This document shows, in pieces, positions 1 to 11,032 of a DNA stretch of 17,480 nucleotides. Position numbers and translations under genes: made by a program. The notes beneath the pieces were generated by a model. The model made no database searches and was not told where the DNA came from. It saw only the letters and a program-made list of their open reading frames with translations. Each line of letters starts with the position of its first letter. Position 1 is the stretch's first letter. Source of the DNA: Eimeria necatrix (lineage: Eukaryota; Apicomplexa; Conoidasida; Eucoccidiorida; Eimeriidae); NCBI RefSeq assembly GCF_000499385.1, contig NW_013654596.1:1-17480 (forward strand), in the 5' to 3' direction.

Positions 1-2708
1 TTGTTTCGAGATGGCAGCTGCAGGAGCATTCTTTCATGTCGCCTAGCAACGCCGCTTTAATAGCCAATGCGGCGTTTTTTGCCTCCGGATGTTCTTACAA
101 CGCTCACCATCTGCATGTTGTAAGAAGAAGATCGATGCAACAACAGCTGCGTTCGCAGACTGGACAAGCAGGCCAGGTAAGCGCGAAATTGCTTGAAAGC
201 CGGCAGGCACACACTGCCACGCCTTTTCATGTGTAGTTCACTACAACCCGCAGCAACAACAGGCTGCAAAGCTCTTTATTAGGTAGAGGAAGAGGCACGC
301 ATTAGATGTGCAACCACGCTGTTGCAGTTCCTGAAGGCGAACTCAAGCTTTGCCAACGCGAATCTGTCCAATTAAAATTCGGCCTCAGCCGCTCATGAGC
401 TATGCTCTCCATGTCCACAAGTCGTCGTTCGTCAATATCTCCACAGGCCATACTCATGTAGCATTGCTTGCTGTCGTGCCAATAATTAAGCGCACATCAC
501 GTGCGTATCTGAGAGCAGAAACTACAAATATATATCGCAGCGTAACGCCACGTTATAATCCCCTAAAAGCTTGCCATCGAAAACAACGGGCGAATGCAGG
601 TGCGTCCAAGGGCACAACTACGCTTCGCGTTGCAGTGGCATTCAAGCATCGCTACGCAAACGCTAGACAATGCGGCATACAGCAAGTATTCCAGAGAATT
701 GACATACAGGCTGGAGACGCCGCCAACTCTTGAAACCTCTATAGCGCGAAGTCGCGTCATACTTATACGAATTCTTTGAATCAAAACCTGATGCCATTTC
801 GTGCATTCCGCCAACTCATGTTTTTGTTTCATTCGCGTGATGAGATGCATGAGCATTTGAAAGCTAACAATGCGAAGATCTGTTTGGCACACAGTTCGGC
901 GTGGCGGACGGCGACAGCTTCGATGCTGATCGAAAAGCACAGTACTGGCACATACACAAACCTAATTGCAGCAATGGCGTTTATTGCGACCTCCGCATAG
1001 CTTACTGTGTGTGCGGCCAGTTCTTAACCAAGCATAAAAGCATCAAACATACATGAATGAGCAATACCGCAGTTCTTGCTGGGCAATCATCACAATAGGC
1101 AAGCACAAAGAAGCGACTAAAGATGATGGCTGCAACGCTTGGAGGTGCGCAGCATATCTAGAGCTGCAGACACAAGCACAAAATATAAGTATTCATAGCA
1201 CACAAAGGCATTTAAATGAGACATCTTGCCAGATGGGCGTTGCTTAATCTAGTTAAAGCTCCCACCAAGCGCATCATGTGCTGGAGGGGTCGCTGATTGA
1301 GCACAGAGTTTAATACCATGCACTCAGCTCAGCAAGCCTGCGTCCTACGGTAGTCCTGTTTGTGCGTTGAACACAAAATAGAGTTGCGAGCGACTGCTAA
1401 TTAGGTTGCTAAAGGGGTTCAGTATAAGAAATAGAGCCCTAACCTCGGTGACCACTTGGACATTAGACGCGGCTGCCCAATGAGCATTTGGCTGAGTGGC
1501 TAATATCCGCGAAGCTTTTGTTCATACTACTTCCGCTTTTCGTACGTGTTTTTGATCAGCGTACGACCTGAATGCCCACGCAGGCACGGACACAAGAATT
1601 CGATTGGATAGTTAAACGAACACCGCTGTTTGATCTATAAATTTGGTGGCATCCAACAGACAAAATAAAACATCTTTGAGAGCAAGTGCCCGCAACGCAT
1701 ACCGATGCGCAGCCGGTAATGTGTTTAAGCATAGAAGGACACTCAATCTAGTTGCTGCTAGCACGCAAAGACTGTTGCAGGCAAGGCCATGTTACATCGA
1801 CACGAATCTCTCAAATCAGGAGCCCGGCCACGTACGCCATGAGCTGCCTATGTCATGTTCAATAGTTCTACCCATTTACACGCCAGACAAAGATTCGCTG
1901 AAGTGTTCAAATCTTAGTTAAGCAACACGTCCCATGCCTTCTACAAAAAAGTACAACACGAACATAGATGAAAGAGTAGCAAGAGATCGAGAACTCACAG
2001 AGGCAGCAAAGCAACGCGATTATTTGATAGAGCAAGCAGGCGTACCGGTTACAGCGTTTGCGGAAGCATGAAAACACATTCATACATACAAGTAGCGGAT
2101 CCAGTTAGTGCACATACCGAGATCTTTGCTCGATGTTTAGTGCATCAGCTCTTTAAACCACGCAAATGGGTAGCAGAAATTTACGGAGATGATTATCGCA
2201 ACGTTTCCCAGTGCACAGCATTGTAAACACCATCTTGAGCACATGCGTTGCGTCCTGCCGCTTTAAGAGCAAGGTTTCTCGAAAACAGGGACAAACCAAA
2301 TTAAAATGCATCGATTCCTTCACCTTCAAGAAATCCTGAGAATATCGGATTAAAAAGTCATGCGAGGCCGGCATGAACCAAACGAATTGAAATTCAAGCA
2401 ATTTGCATCAGAAGGCTCACTTCCCGTGTTTGGACTTCATTACCTTTGAGTCAAAGATTTGAATGCTGAAGTATTTCGATCTTAACCATACTGCAAATAT
2501 CCCGATTACAATCTAACGAAGCAGGAAAAAAGCTCGGGAAAGTTTACCTGATCACCGAAATTACGATATTACCCAGTTCCTTCGCGATATCAGAGTCGCC
2601 GTCAATGCACTAGCTCATGCTACTTTCCTGCTATGCGCTTGTCCCTTGAACGCGTATCAAAATTTAATAGCACCTGTTCTACCCAATGCTGTCGTTATAT
2701 AGCGCGGG
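1..2708. other. no supportable gene
   Basis: Open frames here (up to 127 codons, at 350-733 on plus) lack an ATG start or a convincing acceptor/donor pair, and their lengths match chance expectation. The only structured element I see is a short GC-rich hairpin with a T run at 48-80, listed separately. The sequence could be intergenic or intronic. No repeat, RNA gene or mobile-element signature was noticed. Confidence 0.5.
48..80 (+). other. GC-rich hairpin followed by T run
   Basis: AACGCCGC at 48-55 pairs perfectly with GCGGCGTT at 69-76 around a 13-nt loop, and T continues to 80. The shape is that of a bacterial intrinsic terminator. In a window that otherwise looks eukaryotic and has no gene just upstream, a chance hairpin is the more likely explanation; a T run of this size could also stop RNA polymerase III. 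Confidence 0.3.
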
Positions 2709-2891
2709 ATGCAAACGAAACAGTTCATCGCAAAGACTGCTTTTAAATGTCGGCGGTTTGAAGTGGACACCATTTCCTCAAGCACCTGTGACGCTCAGCT
2801 TAGACAATTACACGTATATCTCATTGTCCACTTCATAACCATCATCAACAACGTGATGTGCAACTCGATAGCCGGGCAGCAATGCATCATG
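2709..2891 (+). CDS. candidate first exon, unknown protein
   Basis: An ATG at 2709 opens 61 codons that end exactly at ATG|GTAAGT (donor GT at 2892-2893), a consensus eukaryotic 5' splice site in phase 0. The frame stays open only four codons past the donor, so splicing there would be needed for a longer protein. The product has a hydrophobic stretch near residues 38-52 (VYLIVHFITIINNV), possibly a membrane helix. I do not recognise the protein. The partner exon is not identified: several AG sites follow between 3070 and 3460, but none gives a clearly open frame. It is distinguished from chance mainly by the ATG start and the donor. Confidence 0.25.
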
Positions 2892-4656
2892 GTAAGTCTT
2901 TGATTTTAGCATTCATAAAAAGAAGCCACGTTTGCATGGTGCCGCTTTTCCTTCGTATCATTGAGGGCGCATACTCCCTGAAGCGGTCTGTTGAAAACAC
3001 CAAAGCCAAAAATGCTACCGCCGTAATAGCGCAACTGATTTTGTCTTGCTGTCTATTCTGTTCACATTGAGCATTCGTATGAAAGCTGCCTTTTAAATAG
3101 CGCGCATTTTATAAACTAGTGTTTTCTCCTTTCCCTGCAATTTGAAGCAATGGGTACAACTACCAGCTTCCAATACAGATTTTATCGCGTAAAAGAATCT
3201 GCGTGATTAGGACGAATGCTCAAAGCAACTACCCGACATAGCTAAGCTTGTCGTTCTGGTGGGCTCGCAAGCCATGATCGTTTTGCGCACGTGGCCATCG
3301 TTTCGGTTTTCAGTCTCTTCCCAAATACCTTGGTAAAATGCTTGGTAAAGTGTTCAAACACCTAGACAAGTAGCGCCGGCTTCGTATGTGGTTTAGCACA
3401 GCTCGCGAGAAAGGCCACGCATAGTGGCAAGTAGGCCGCAGAAACAGTTTTCACCCTTACAGTATTGCGCCTATTGATGCAGTGAGCGACGCAGCTAGGC
3501 ACTAAACTTCATGATATGAGCAATGCGCTCATCGGACCGCTCACCTAACCTATGGTCTTCCGAATTACATTCACCTTTAATCTAGTGGTGAGCAGCTTCT
3601 CATGAACTGCTGGGCGCTTATGAAAGTGCAGGGAAGTGCTTGTGCTACTTCAAGTTGCTATGTGTTGTGTAGCATTACTAAAGCAACGGACTGACTGAAA
3701 AGAGTCTTACAGAAAACGAGATGAGCCATTGCCGTTGGCCGCTGACGTCTATGCGGTGCAGATGCCACAGAGCTAGCCACAGGCTCTTAAGGCACCCACG
3801 TTGCAGACAACTCTTGCCTGTAGTACACACTGCCTTATCAGGCAGCACCTTCCATGCACGGGTTCTCAAAGCAAAACTTTTGCTGTACTAGCAACAAAAG
3901 CAGCTCGTCTGGGCTATTAGACTCCAGCATAAAGCTCACAAGCACCGTCGGGAGGTGAGATGCATCCGCTTTGTTAGCAGGCTTGAGCGTGCCCATTGCT
4001 GCGATCCCTGTTAACCTGACGTAGTAGAACCCGAATGATCAACAACGCACAAACTTTCAGCACAATGTGGTATACTGGGGCATACTGTTGCAAAGTAGAA
4101 TGGCTTCCCTTACTGCAACGCCCAGACGATTTCTGCCGTGTGCGCGTGAGCCTCTACAGATAAGGGGGAAATGGAGGGCCAGCAAAGCCAAAGCATGTAG
4201 CTGCTCCCATTTGGTAGCCGCTAAGCTAATAAGGTTATGGTAAAAATGCAGCGGAAATCCGAACACACCGTATCCACACTGATTTCACAAAACGCAACTT
4301 TCACGTGCTGCTGTTTGAAGCCAAAATCGTTATGTCTGAGACTGATTGTTTTACTGATTTGTTTTCTTTTGAGTGTTTGGCGTTTGTAGGTCGTCTGTAG
4401 AGATGAAACAGTTCTGACGGCGAAATATTTTCTTGACCAGGATGAACCGGTTTTGTTCTTGAGTCTTGAGAGCACACGCATGCCACCTAGAGCAGAAAGG
4501 CGGCAGTAATGAGGCATAATGACGCTTGAAATCATATAAATTGGATCGACAGGATGGCAGCAGTCACAAGCCTCACTATTTCGTGATCTTGTCTTTTCTT
4601 CAAAAGCATTCCCGTTGCTAGAACGCTGCCTGCACACGTTTTAACTGTTTTTGCAG
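2892..4656. other. putative intron or intergenic DNA
   Basis: This stretch lies between the two plus-strand exon candidates. It has scattered polypyrimidine-AG sites (for example near 3120-3170 and 3450-3460) but no open frame that I can support. The minus-strand frame at 4221-4637 (138 codons) starts at GTG rather than ATG and lacks a clear splice context, so it is not called. No repeats were seen. Confidence 0.35.
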
Positions 4657-4997
4657 AATTGTATACGTACGATCTGTCGTGCAGCGTCCCTATAAGCTCC
4701 AACGGCTACTGGGAGGAGGTGAAAAGTCAGGAGAGTGAACCTCAATGTGGTAGAAAATTTTGGCAGGCATTGCATTTAGTACTTGGCAGCTACGGGAACA
4801 GGTATAAATATTACGAGTACCGACTACTTCATGCAGGTGTTAGAAGGCAAAGGCTTCAAACGTTTGTTCAAACAGACGAGAATCCACACCCGCCGCCTTC
4901 CTGTAGAACCACTGCATGCACCTCGGCAACTGGGAAGCCGCGTGCTTCGCCCTCGAACATAGCCCGCTTGGAAACGCGCACTGTGGATGCCAGTTAG
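4657..4997 (+). CDS. candidate internal or terminal exon, unknown protein
   Basis: The block is preceded by one of the best acceptors in the window: TTTTAACTG then TTTTTGCAG, with a plausible branch point (TTAAC) at about 4641. After two entry bases the frame is open for 112 codons to a stop at 4995-4997. A donor (ACAG|GTATAA, GT at 4802-4803) would alternatively end it at 4801, giving 47 codons. The first part is of mixed composition (motifs YTYDLSC, GYWEEVKS, KFWQALHLVLGSY); the part after the donor is rich in Pro, Thr, Arg and Ser, which may mean it is intron or 3' tail. No domain is recognised. It could belong with the 2709-2891 block, but the phases cannot be checked without the missing exon or exons. 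Confidence 0.3.
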
Positions 4998-7900
4998 AGC
5001 GTCAAATCATTTCTTTCTCTAGCCCAAGCAGTATTCACAGGGTCAAGTAAGAGATTACAAATGGAAACGCCTCGCGGTGCAACCATGCAGCCTAACGCCG
5101 CATGCAGTTCAAGCACTAGAAGCAAGCGCGCTTGAGATGAGGATTTCGTGACAAGTAGAGGGCGATTTTTTCACCAACGACTGCCAACCGCACCATGGAG
5201 GTCATGCGCTCACGATCTTCCAGGAACAAACTATGTGCAAGCGGCAGATGCTAAGCAACTATCATCATACAAGAAAGCAAATTAGCTTTTCCAACCCTGT
5301 GTATCAAAACAGCGTGCCAAGTGCTTTACATTACCATATGCTCTCTATGCTGCACATGTTTCAATATCGTGTACATCGGAACAAGTGCATTCTTAAGCAG
5401 ACGCGCACAATGCAACAAAGTGCAGGAAAAGCTTTGCTGAGTAAGAGTTATTGGGCTTTGCAATTCATATCCTGTAGGCGCATTGCACTAATCTTTAATA
5501 TGAGACAACACGAGACTTATTGCATAATCAACGTTCTGTTAATCGACATACGGCAGCCTCTGAAGATAAATCTTTTATTTTTGTACTAACACGGACACGC
5601 TATCGTTCTTCGGAAACGATGACACACGATGCGGCTAATACACAAAACCTCCCTGCCTTTTCCCGTGTACAACTTCTTTTCTAACAGAGCGAATTCATCA
5701 TTGTAGTAAGACCCTGTGCGTAGTTCCCTCTTGTCGATTTATTAGCCGCATGTGGGGTGAATCAGCGTCTCGGCAGAATATAGACTGCGCGAAAAAAAAC
5801 ACGCACATACTACAGGAGCAGTCATATGGGCGCGGTGGTTGTCCAAATTCAGTATCACCAAGTCTGTCTGGGTGATCTTCAAGTGGACAAGATTGCAGTA
5901 TTTATACACGCTTGTGAATGCTTGTCATATTCATACAGGATTGTCGCTTATGAAAGCTTCATGCAATATCTGAAAAGCCCATAGTGTTTTGCTTCAAAGA
6001 TATTTAATCGCGGAAAGGTATCTAAGGCACTTATCAAGGCCAGGTGCCATGTAGCAGTATGTCATGTATGTTTGTGGCTACTAATCTGCTAGAAATTTCC
6101 GCATATACCGAGCAAAGGCCATTGCTCGTTTCATGAACCTATGCGTTACATGAAAAGAGGCAGCACAGTCGTTCTTGCTAATTGAGCAGGCCGAGTGCAT
6201 GAACCCATAACTCAGGTCGGCGACATGCTTCAAGGAAATGGTCGTTTGGTTTACTGCGTAGCACGCGTCTGCATAAACATGGGGAAAAGTAGGAAAGAGC
6301 ACAGCAAAGATCAAGAACGCATATTATGATATTTTGGTCGCCCACTGTGTCTGAAAAAAGGTGCTCGCTGAAGCCTACTAGCTGCACCAGCGAAGGGCTG
6401 TCGACTTTGCACTCGCACTTTTGCCGAGGTCTTGTTAGCACTGTATGGCTCGTGCGTCCTTGCGCACGTCTTGCGACTGTTCTCCCAATTTTATAACGTG
6501 CTATATAGCATGCCCTACATCGCCGGCGCCCCGAACGATATTTTACTTTAGGTTTATGCTGCTCAACCTTATTTTGCACGCACTTAAACTTCTTTAATTT
6601 GCTCCTGCCTTTCACACCGACTGCGCGCGCTATTAACTTGTGTGTAGCGTCCAACGATCATCACTAGGGAACAAACAGATAATTGAACCCCCGTAAACTT
6701 AATTTCCTCAAACTCATCTTGAAAACGACACCTGATGCAAGAACGAAAACACCTACGCGTCTTTCACACTGATAGTAGACAGCGAAAGCAGGGTGTTTTA
6801 TGCCCATGACGCTTACAGCCTGTGCACCAATTATGCCCTATTATAGGAGAAATCCATAGGCATGGTTCATGCGTGCAACACGGTTGCCGGTGTACACTGT
6901 TTATATTTCTTTGTGAACTGTATTTCTTTTCCTGCTCATGCCACTTCGTGGTGCAGCCGCACACTTTATATTTGAGTTCGGTTGGACCTTTTGCTCCTAC
7001 ATTTCTTTGTGTATGTCTGTGTCTATTTATTCGAAATACCAAACACGCCGATTATTTAGAACTATTGAGTGGCTTAGAAACAAAGATGCGTTACATACGA
7101 TCTAAAGGTACCAATGCCGGCTGCTAGGAACTACCGTGCACATAGCAACTTAATTAGCTAAAACAGCAGCCATGTGTTTTCTCGCCACAATAACAACTAT
7201 CAGTGGGGCTTTTCAGCGGCCAGGACAGATCAACACCAAAATCAACAAACGATATACTGACAAAAATTATTAGCATACACTAAAAATGCCAGGGCTAGGC
7301 AGCTGCTTCATCTTTACCGCCTATCTCGCAAATTGTCTGACTGTATATATAAACAAAAGCGTCGATGTGAATTCGTGCTGTGACTGCGCCTCACTATCTG
7401 CACCGAGCACAAAAATAACGAAACTACGACTGCGCTGCATTATGGCAGCCATGATAGTTGTCATGATTCCTGCTGTTCTCCTTATGAACTCACGATCTGC
7501 ATGGCAGCCACTTGCACTGACGTAATGTTCTATCAGTATAAGCATTCGTGCAGAGAGCACTTACTCATTCGTCACCACATACAGCTGGCTACGCAATACG
7601 AAATGCTTTGCGTTATTTCGCTTGGGTTGGAATCGAAGGAAAAGCCGTGGCGTCAGCACGTGGTTCACTTTGTCATCTTCGCACGCGGCTCCAAATTCCG
7701 GATACGCTGCGCCTGCAGATATTTGGAAGCGTAGTGAAAAAGTGAGTCAACAAAAAATCAAGCTGTGATTGAAGAAGACTGGGATTTATGCTGCAATACA
7801 TTCGGCAGTAGGTCATGCGACATGTCGCATAGCACCGTTCGTCTTACCAGCTAAAAGTTGTCAAGTTCCGTAGCGCCTTGAGATGCAGTAGGCTGGTGCA

Positions 7901-8955
7901 GAACTCTGAAGCCTTCCAGCACGCTCGCGCGTCTTTCCACATTACCAGACCGAAGCACTAAACTGCTACAAACGAATATACTACCAAGTACACTGCCGTC
8001 GTGGCACACGAAAATAGCCTAAATAACCAACTTTTTCCCTGCGAAATTGAGAAGCTCTCAGCAGTTGCGTGCTTTCCGCACTTGAAAAGCCTAAACCAAA
8101 GACGTTACACGGCTGCATTATTCTATCTTCAAAATGATTTTCCAGACTGTGGAGGCACTAGTGCGGATGAGAAACTGACATTTTACAATTTACTTTTAGC
8201 TTCGCTGCAAGCTCCTTCCTGCATCTGTAGACACTGTAGAGTAGCTGCACGCACTATCTTTACGTGACCAGCGGGCAACAGGCGCAGAACAGCTACAGTC
8301 TCACCGTCAGCATGAGCGACATCATTTCTAGCCAGTACGTTTCATTGCCGGTGGCTTTACATGTCGTTACAAGCTAGTGACGCATGATAATTTCTGCGAC
8401 GATATTTCTTGAATAAGAAAACGGCTGAAAGAGCGTTGGTGAAGCTTTGCAAATACCCCGTAAAATATGTCGCGTTGGAGACTAAAATGCGAGGTCGCCA
8501 TCAGCAGCAGCATACAATCTTAGTAGTCCCACAGATGAAGTAAAAATAATTAATCCATACCTTTTTTCGTCTTTCCGGCAGGTTTGAAGCCTGCATCTAT
8601 TATGAGTGATATTCTTCATGCGGACTTCTTAATTTGAGTGATTCTTGCCAAATCATACAACCTGCAGGAACATGGACGTAGTGAAATGAATGTGCATAGT
8701 CATTGTTCACCAATTGAAACCCAGAATACGATGTCATTCAACTCAAGCCAAAAAGCATTTTGTTGAGCGCGACATCTTTTCTACGTGTGCTAGTAGTTGA
8801 AGAACTACTCAGGCAAGGCGTACAGCCTAGAAATACGAATGCCAAACCACTGGTGCGCGGGAAAACTCTCAAAAGCGTCCTAATCGAATACTTCCGGAGG
8901 GCAAAGTATTTCTAGCAGCAGCGCAAAAAGCCGCGGGGGATAATTGTAGTTTAAC
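4998..8955. other. long stretch without supportable genes
   Basis: The largest frames are 5233-5589 (plus, ATG start, 118 codons), 6178-6654 (minus, TTG start, 158 codons, very basic first half) and 6822-7127 (plus). All fall within chance expectation for this composition and none has a good acceptor/donor frame. A perfect 16-bp palindrome lies at 7815-7830. I see no tandem arrays, transposon ends or RNA genes. If the flanking calls are right, this is the zone between converging genes. Confidence 0.4.
7815..7830. repeat. perfect 16-bp palindrome
   Basis: ATGCGACATGTCGCAT is its own reverse complement; the next flanking pair (C/A) does not extend it. About 0.3 perfect 16-bp palindromes are expected by chance in a window this long, so it is notable but not remarkable. 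It could be a site for a dimeric DNA-binding protein; no gene start is placed beside it. Confidence 0.5.
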
Positions 8956-9144
8956 CTACAACCTAATCGTTGTTCGCGCCAGGGGAAGACAACCAGCATT
9001 AACGCTCAGTTGCGGTAGATTTGCCAGCATTCTGGAAGCAAAATTAAGCAGAAGAATTTGTGGCTGCGCTAGGGTAAGTCGCTTAGGCCTTCCACGGAAA
9101 CACTTGGCGAAGTTGGACAAAATAGTGTGTTTCATGCATTGCAT
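8956..9144 (-). CDS. candidate terminal exon, unknown protein
   Basis: On minus, an acceptor (pyrimidine-containing tract ending CCTTATAG) precedes 62 open codons that finish at a stop at 8958-8956. The product is basic at the start (motif FRGRPKRLTL), then helical and hydrophobic (QILLLNFASRMLANL), with a short basic end (ARTTIRL). An in-frame ATG sits right after the acceptor, so it could also be a first exon. It lies 314 bases beyond the stop proposed for candidate gene C, so it is either a separate gene or evidence that gene C continues. No family is recognised. Confidence 0.25.
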   Translation of the reverse strand: MQCMKHTILSNFAKCFRGRPKRLTLAQPQILLLNFASRMLANLPQLSVNAGCLPLARTTIRL

Positions 9145-9458
9145 CTATAAGGCACACCACACAGCGTAAGCAGTGGGTACGAAGCGCACAACCTGGGAAC
9201 AAGTAATTTGTGACCGTTGTAAGAAGTGGTGGTCACTACTTTAGGGCAGCAGGCCCAACTGGCAGGCAACTGTAAACACACTCAGTCAGAGCATATGTGC
9301 CGCGCATTTTTCTGAGCTTTCGATGCGTAAGCAGAGAAAGCACCTAGCGCTTGCCACTAAAGTTGTATTGTGTGGTGATTGTTCAGAGCCAAACATAGAA
9401 CTGCATGGAGTCGTGGGACATCAACGCGCATGTAGGTCTCGTGGAATCTGCGTTTGGA

Positions 9459-10000
9459 TTATTTCTGAGATTCAGTCATATTCGGCAGAAGCCTGACTCT
9501 GCGAATCTGACACATGTCTCATATGGCAAGATAATAGTTTTGCGTTATCAGAAATGCATCTTTCGGCGGATCAGGCCAAACGCACTGCCTGATTGTGTCT
9601 CTGGCCGAATGTAGAGGGGTCATAGTGCTGCACTGTGTTTGTTCTCGCGGCCAACAAATACACGGCTGATTTCATGTGAAACCGCCAAGGTCAAACAGCA
9701 ACACTTACCTGTTTTCTCAAGCAGTGACTCGCAGCAAGACGCACTGCTCAGTATCTACACTAGGCATGCAAAGCAGCGACAATAATCAGGCAAAATTTTG
9801 CAATAAGAAATCAGCGTTTCCCACAAACGTCCCACTGGGTAACGAGATATTTGCAAGGTCACCAAAAAGCATGGTGTGTGTGCCAAGTCCCTCAAGTGAA
9901 TCACCCGTTCCAACTTCGATTGCGTGCGTGGATACACACTTGTACCGAAATTGATACGTTAAAAGACTGTTTGAATCCGTCGCAAAATAACAGTAGTCCG
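9459..10000 (-). CDS. candidate gene C, 3' part (four exons)
   Basis: Four minus-strand exons join in one frame: 10000-9825, 9754-9709, 9665-9586 and 9506-9459 (stop TAA). Introns are about 70, 43 and 79 nt. The second exon ends at ACAG|GTAAGT, the best minus donor in this area, and the split Ala codon of the next exon keeps the frame. The first exon gives 58 codons of mixed composition (motifs YCYFATDSN, AIEVGTGDS, LFGDLANISLPSGTF) and could instead run on to a stop at 9788-9786. Later exons include VYLLAARTNTV and end with RLLPNMTESQK. I do not recognise the protein. The 5' end is not fixed; blocks at 10107-10206 and 10638-10799 may be upstream exons. Confidence 0.33.
9570..9593 (-). repeat. 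hairpin framing a predicted splice donor
   Basis: ATCAGGC at 9570-9576 and GCCTGAT at 9587-9593 form a perfect 7-bp stem. The 10-nt loop (9577-9586) contains the predicted GTGCGT donor of the gene C exon 9665-9586 on minus. The stem itself is seen in the sequence; any link with splicing depends on the exon call being right. Confidence 0.35.
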
Positions 10001-10106
10001 CTATTAAGGCATATCATGAAGCCACTCTTACAAATCCTCGCAAAAGTATCTGAAGTTTTGGATGGAAAACTTTTGGGCATCAACTGCCTGCATAGGCGTG
10101 GTTCAC

Positions 10107-10206
10107 AACAACGACGTCTGCGTTGCATTTAACAGGGGCATGAAAACGCCGATCAAAAATACCTTTGGAGTGTCCTTCAAAATGATCCTAGCAGAGGACG
10201 TACAAC
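10107..10206 (-). CDS. possible exon of gene C
   Basis: After the acceptor TGCTGCCACAG the minus frame (two entry bases) is open for about 33 codons to a TGA overlapping a GTGAAC donor. It encodes a basic then hydrophobic stretch (motifs RIILKDTPK, FLIGVFMPLL) that could be a membrane segment. The next acceptor is only 19 nt downstream, too short for a normal intron, so the join into the 10000-9825 exon is unresolved. It may be chance. Confidence 0.2.
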
Positions 10207-10637
10207 CTGTGGCAGCAGACGGTTCTTCTCAAAAGCATGTGAGTTTAGCCTTTGTCAACTGGAAAAGTCAATGCAATAAGATGGGACAAGGTATTTGCAA
10301 TTGCGTTCCGATAAAACATGCAATCGGTAGGTTTATAAGTGCCTGCACTCCACATACTGTTATGCTCATGCTTTCCAGAAAATGCGCGAATTGATGGAAC
10401 CGGCATACTTCAGTAAGACGGCAGAGAATTCTGCTTTACTCCGCAAGGTGTGGTATCTCTTTTGCTAGCTGATATTATTTGCATAAACTCAGTTCATATG
10501 GCAAGCAGGACCGCTGCATGTGCAGACCCTTCCGTGTCTAAGTAGAGGAAGCATCTGCAGTGCATTACAGCTTCAACACACAGCCTGTGCAGTCATGCAA
10601 AGATGCGTTCCCCTCTTTTTGAGTCTCAGAAGATCAC

Positions 10638-10799
10638 GTTTGAGTCCCCCTAGCTGACCAGCGCCGTGAAGTGGCAATGCGAGATTCGAAAAGTTTCATC
10701 TCACTGCCTGCGATAGAAAACTGTGTAGAGCGTTCTTCAGTCGCAGGGAACGCATTGAACTCACGTGTATCTTCAGTTTCGCGATGCATATCTACATTT
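10638..10799 (-). CDS. possible exon of gene C, polar protein segment
   Basis: The minus frame, entered after GGAAGTAG, is open for 53 codons and left at ACTCAAAC|GTGATC. The product is acidic and polar and then Arg/Ser-rich (motifs DMHRETEDTREF, EERSTQFSIAG, ATSRRWSARG). Its exit phase does not match the entry of the 10206-10107 block, so at least one exon would be missing between them or the grouping is wrong. The frame also reads back towards 10888 without a stop. No domain is recognised. Confidence 0.22.
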
Positions 10800-11032
10800 C
10801 TACTTCCGAGAGATTCAAACTTTGGCCACCAACACGGTTTTGCCTGTGTCCTAACACTGCGTATCCTTTGAAGACCTTTAAGACTCACACACTAGTCAAA
10901 GAAACATTGTAAACAGCTCGTCTGTGCAGACGACTACATTTTGCTTCATCGAAAAATAGAAGTGGCTGCCGCATAAATGTGCATCGTTTGGTGAGGTGGT
11001 GAAGCGCTTCTTTCTGAAAATAAGGACGATGT

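Noticed and set aside
48..80. Bacterial rho-independent terminator
   Set aside because: The hairpin and T run are real, but no prokaryotic gene precedes it and the window has no bacterial gene organisation.
5233..5589. Single-exon gene of 118 codons on plus
   Set aside because: It has an ATG, but its length is within chance, its composition is scattered and no domain or flanking signal supports it.
9405..9614. Bacterial REP-like palindromic unit
   Set aside because: The ATCAGGC...GCCTGAT pair superficially recalls enteric REP elements, but the arm orientation and conserved core do not match and no second unit is present.
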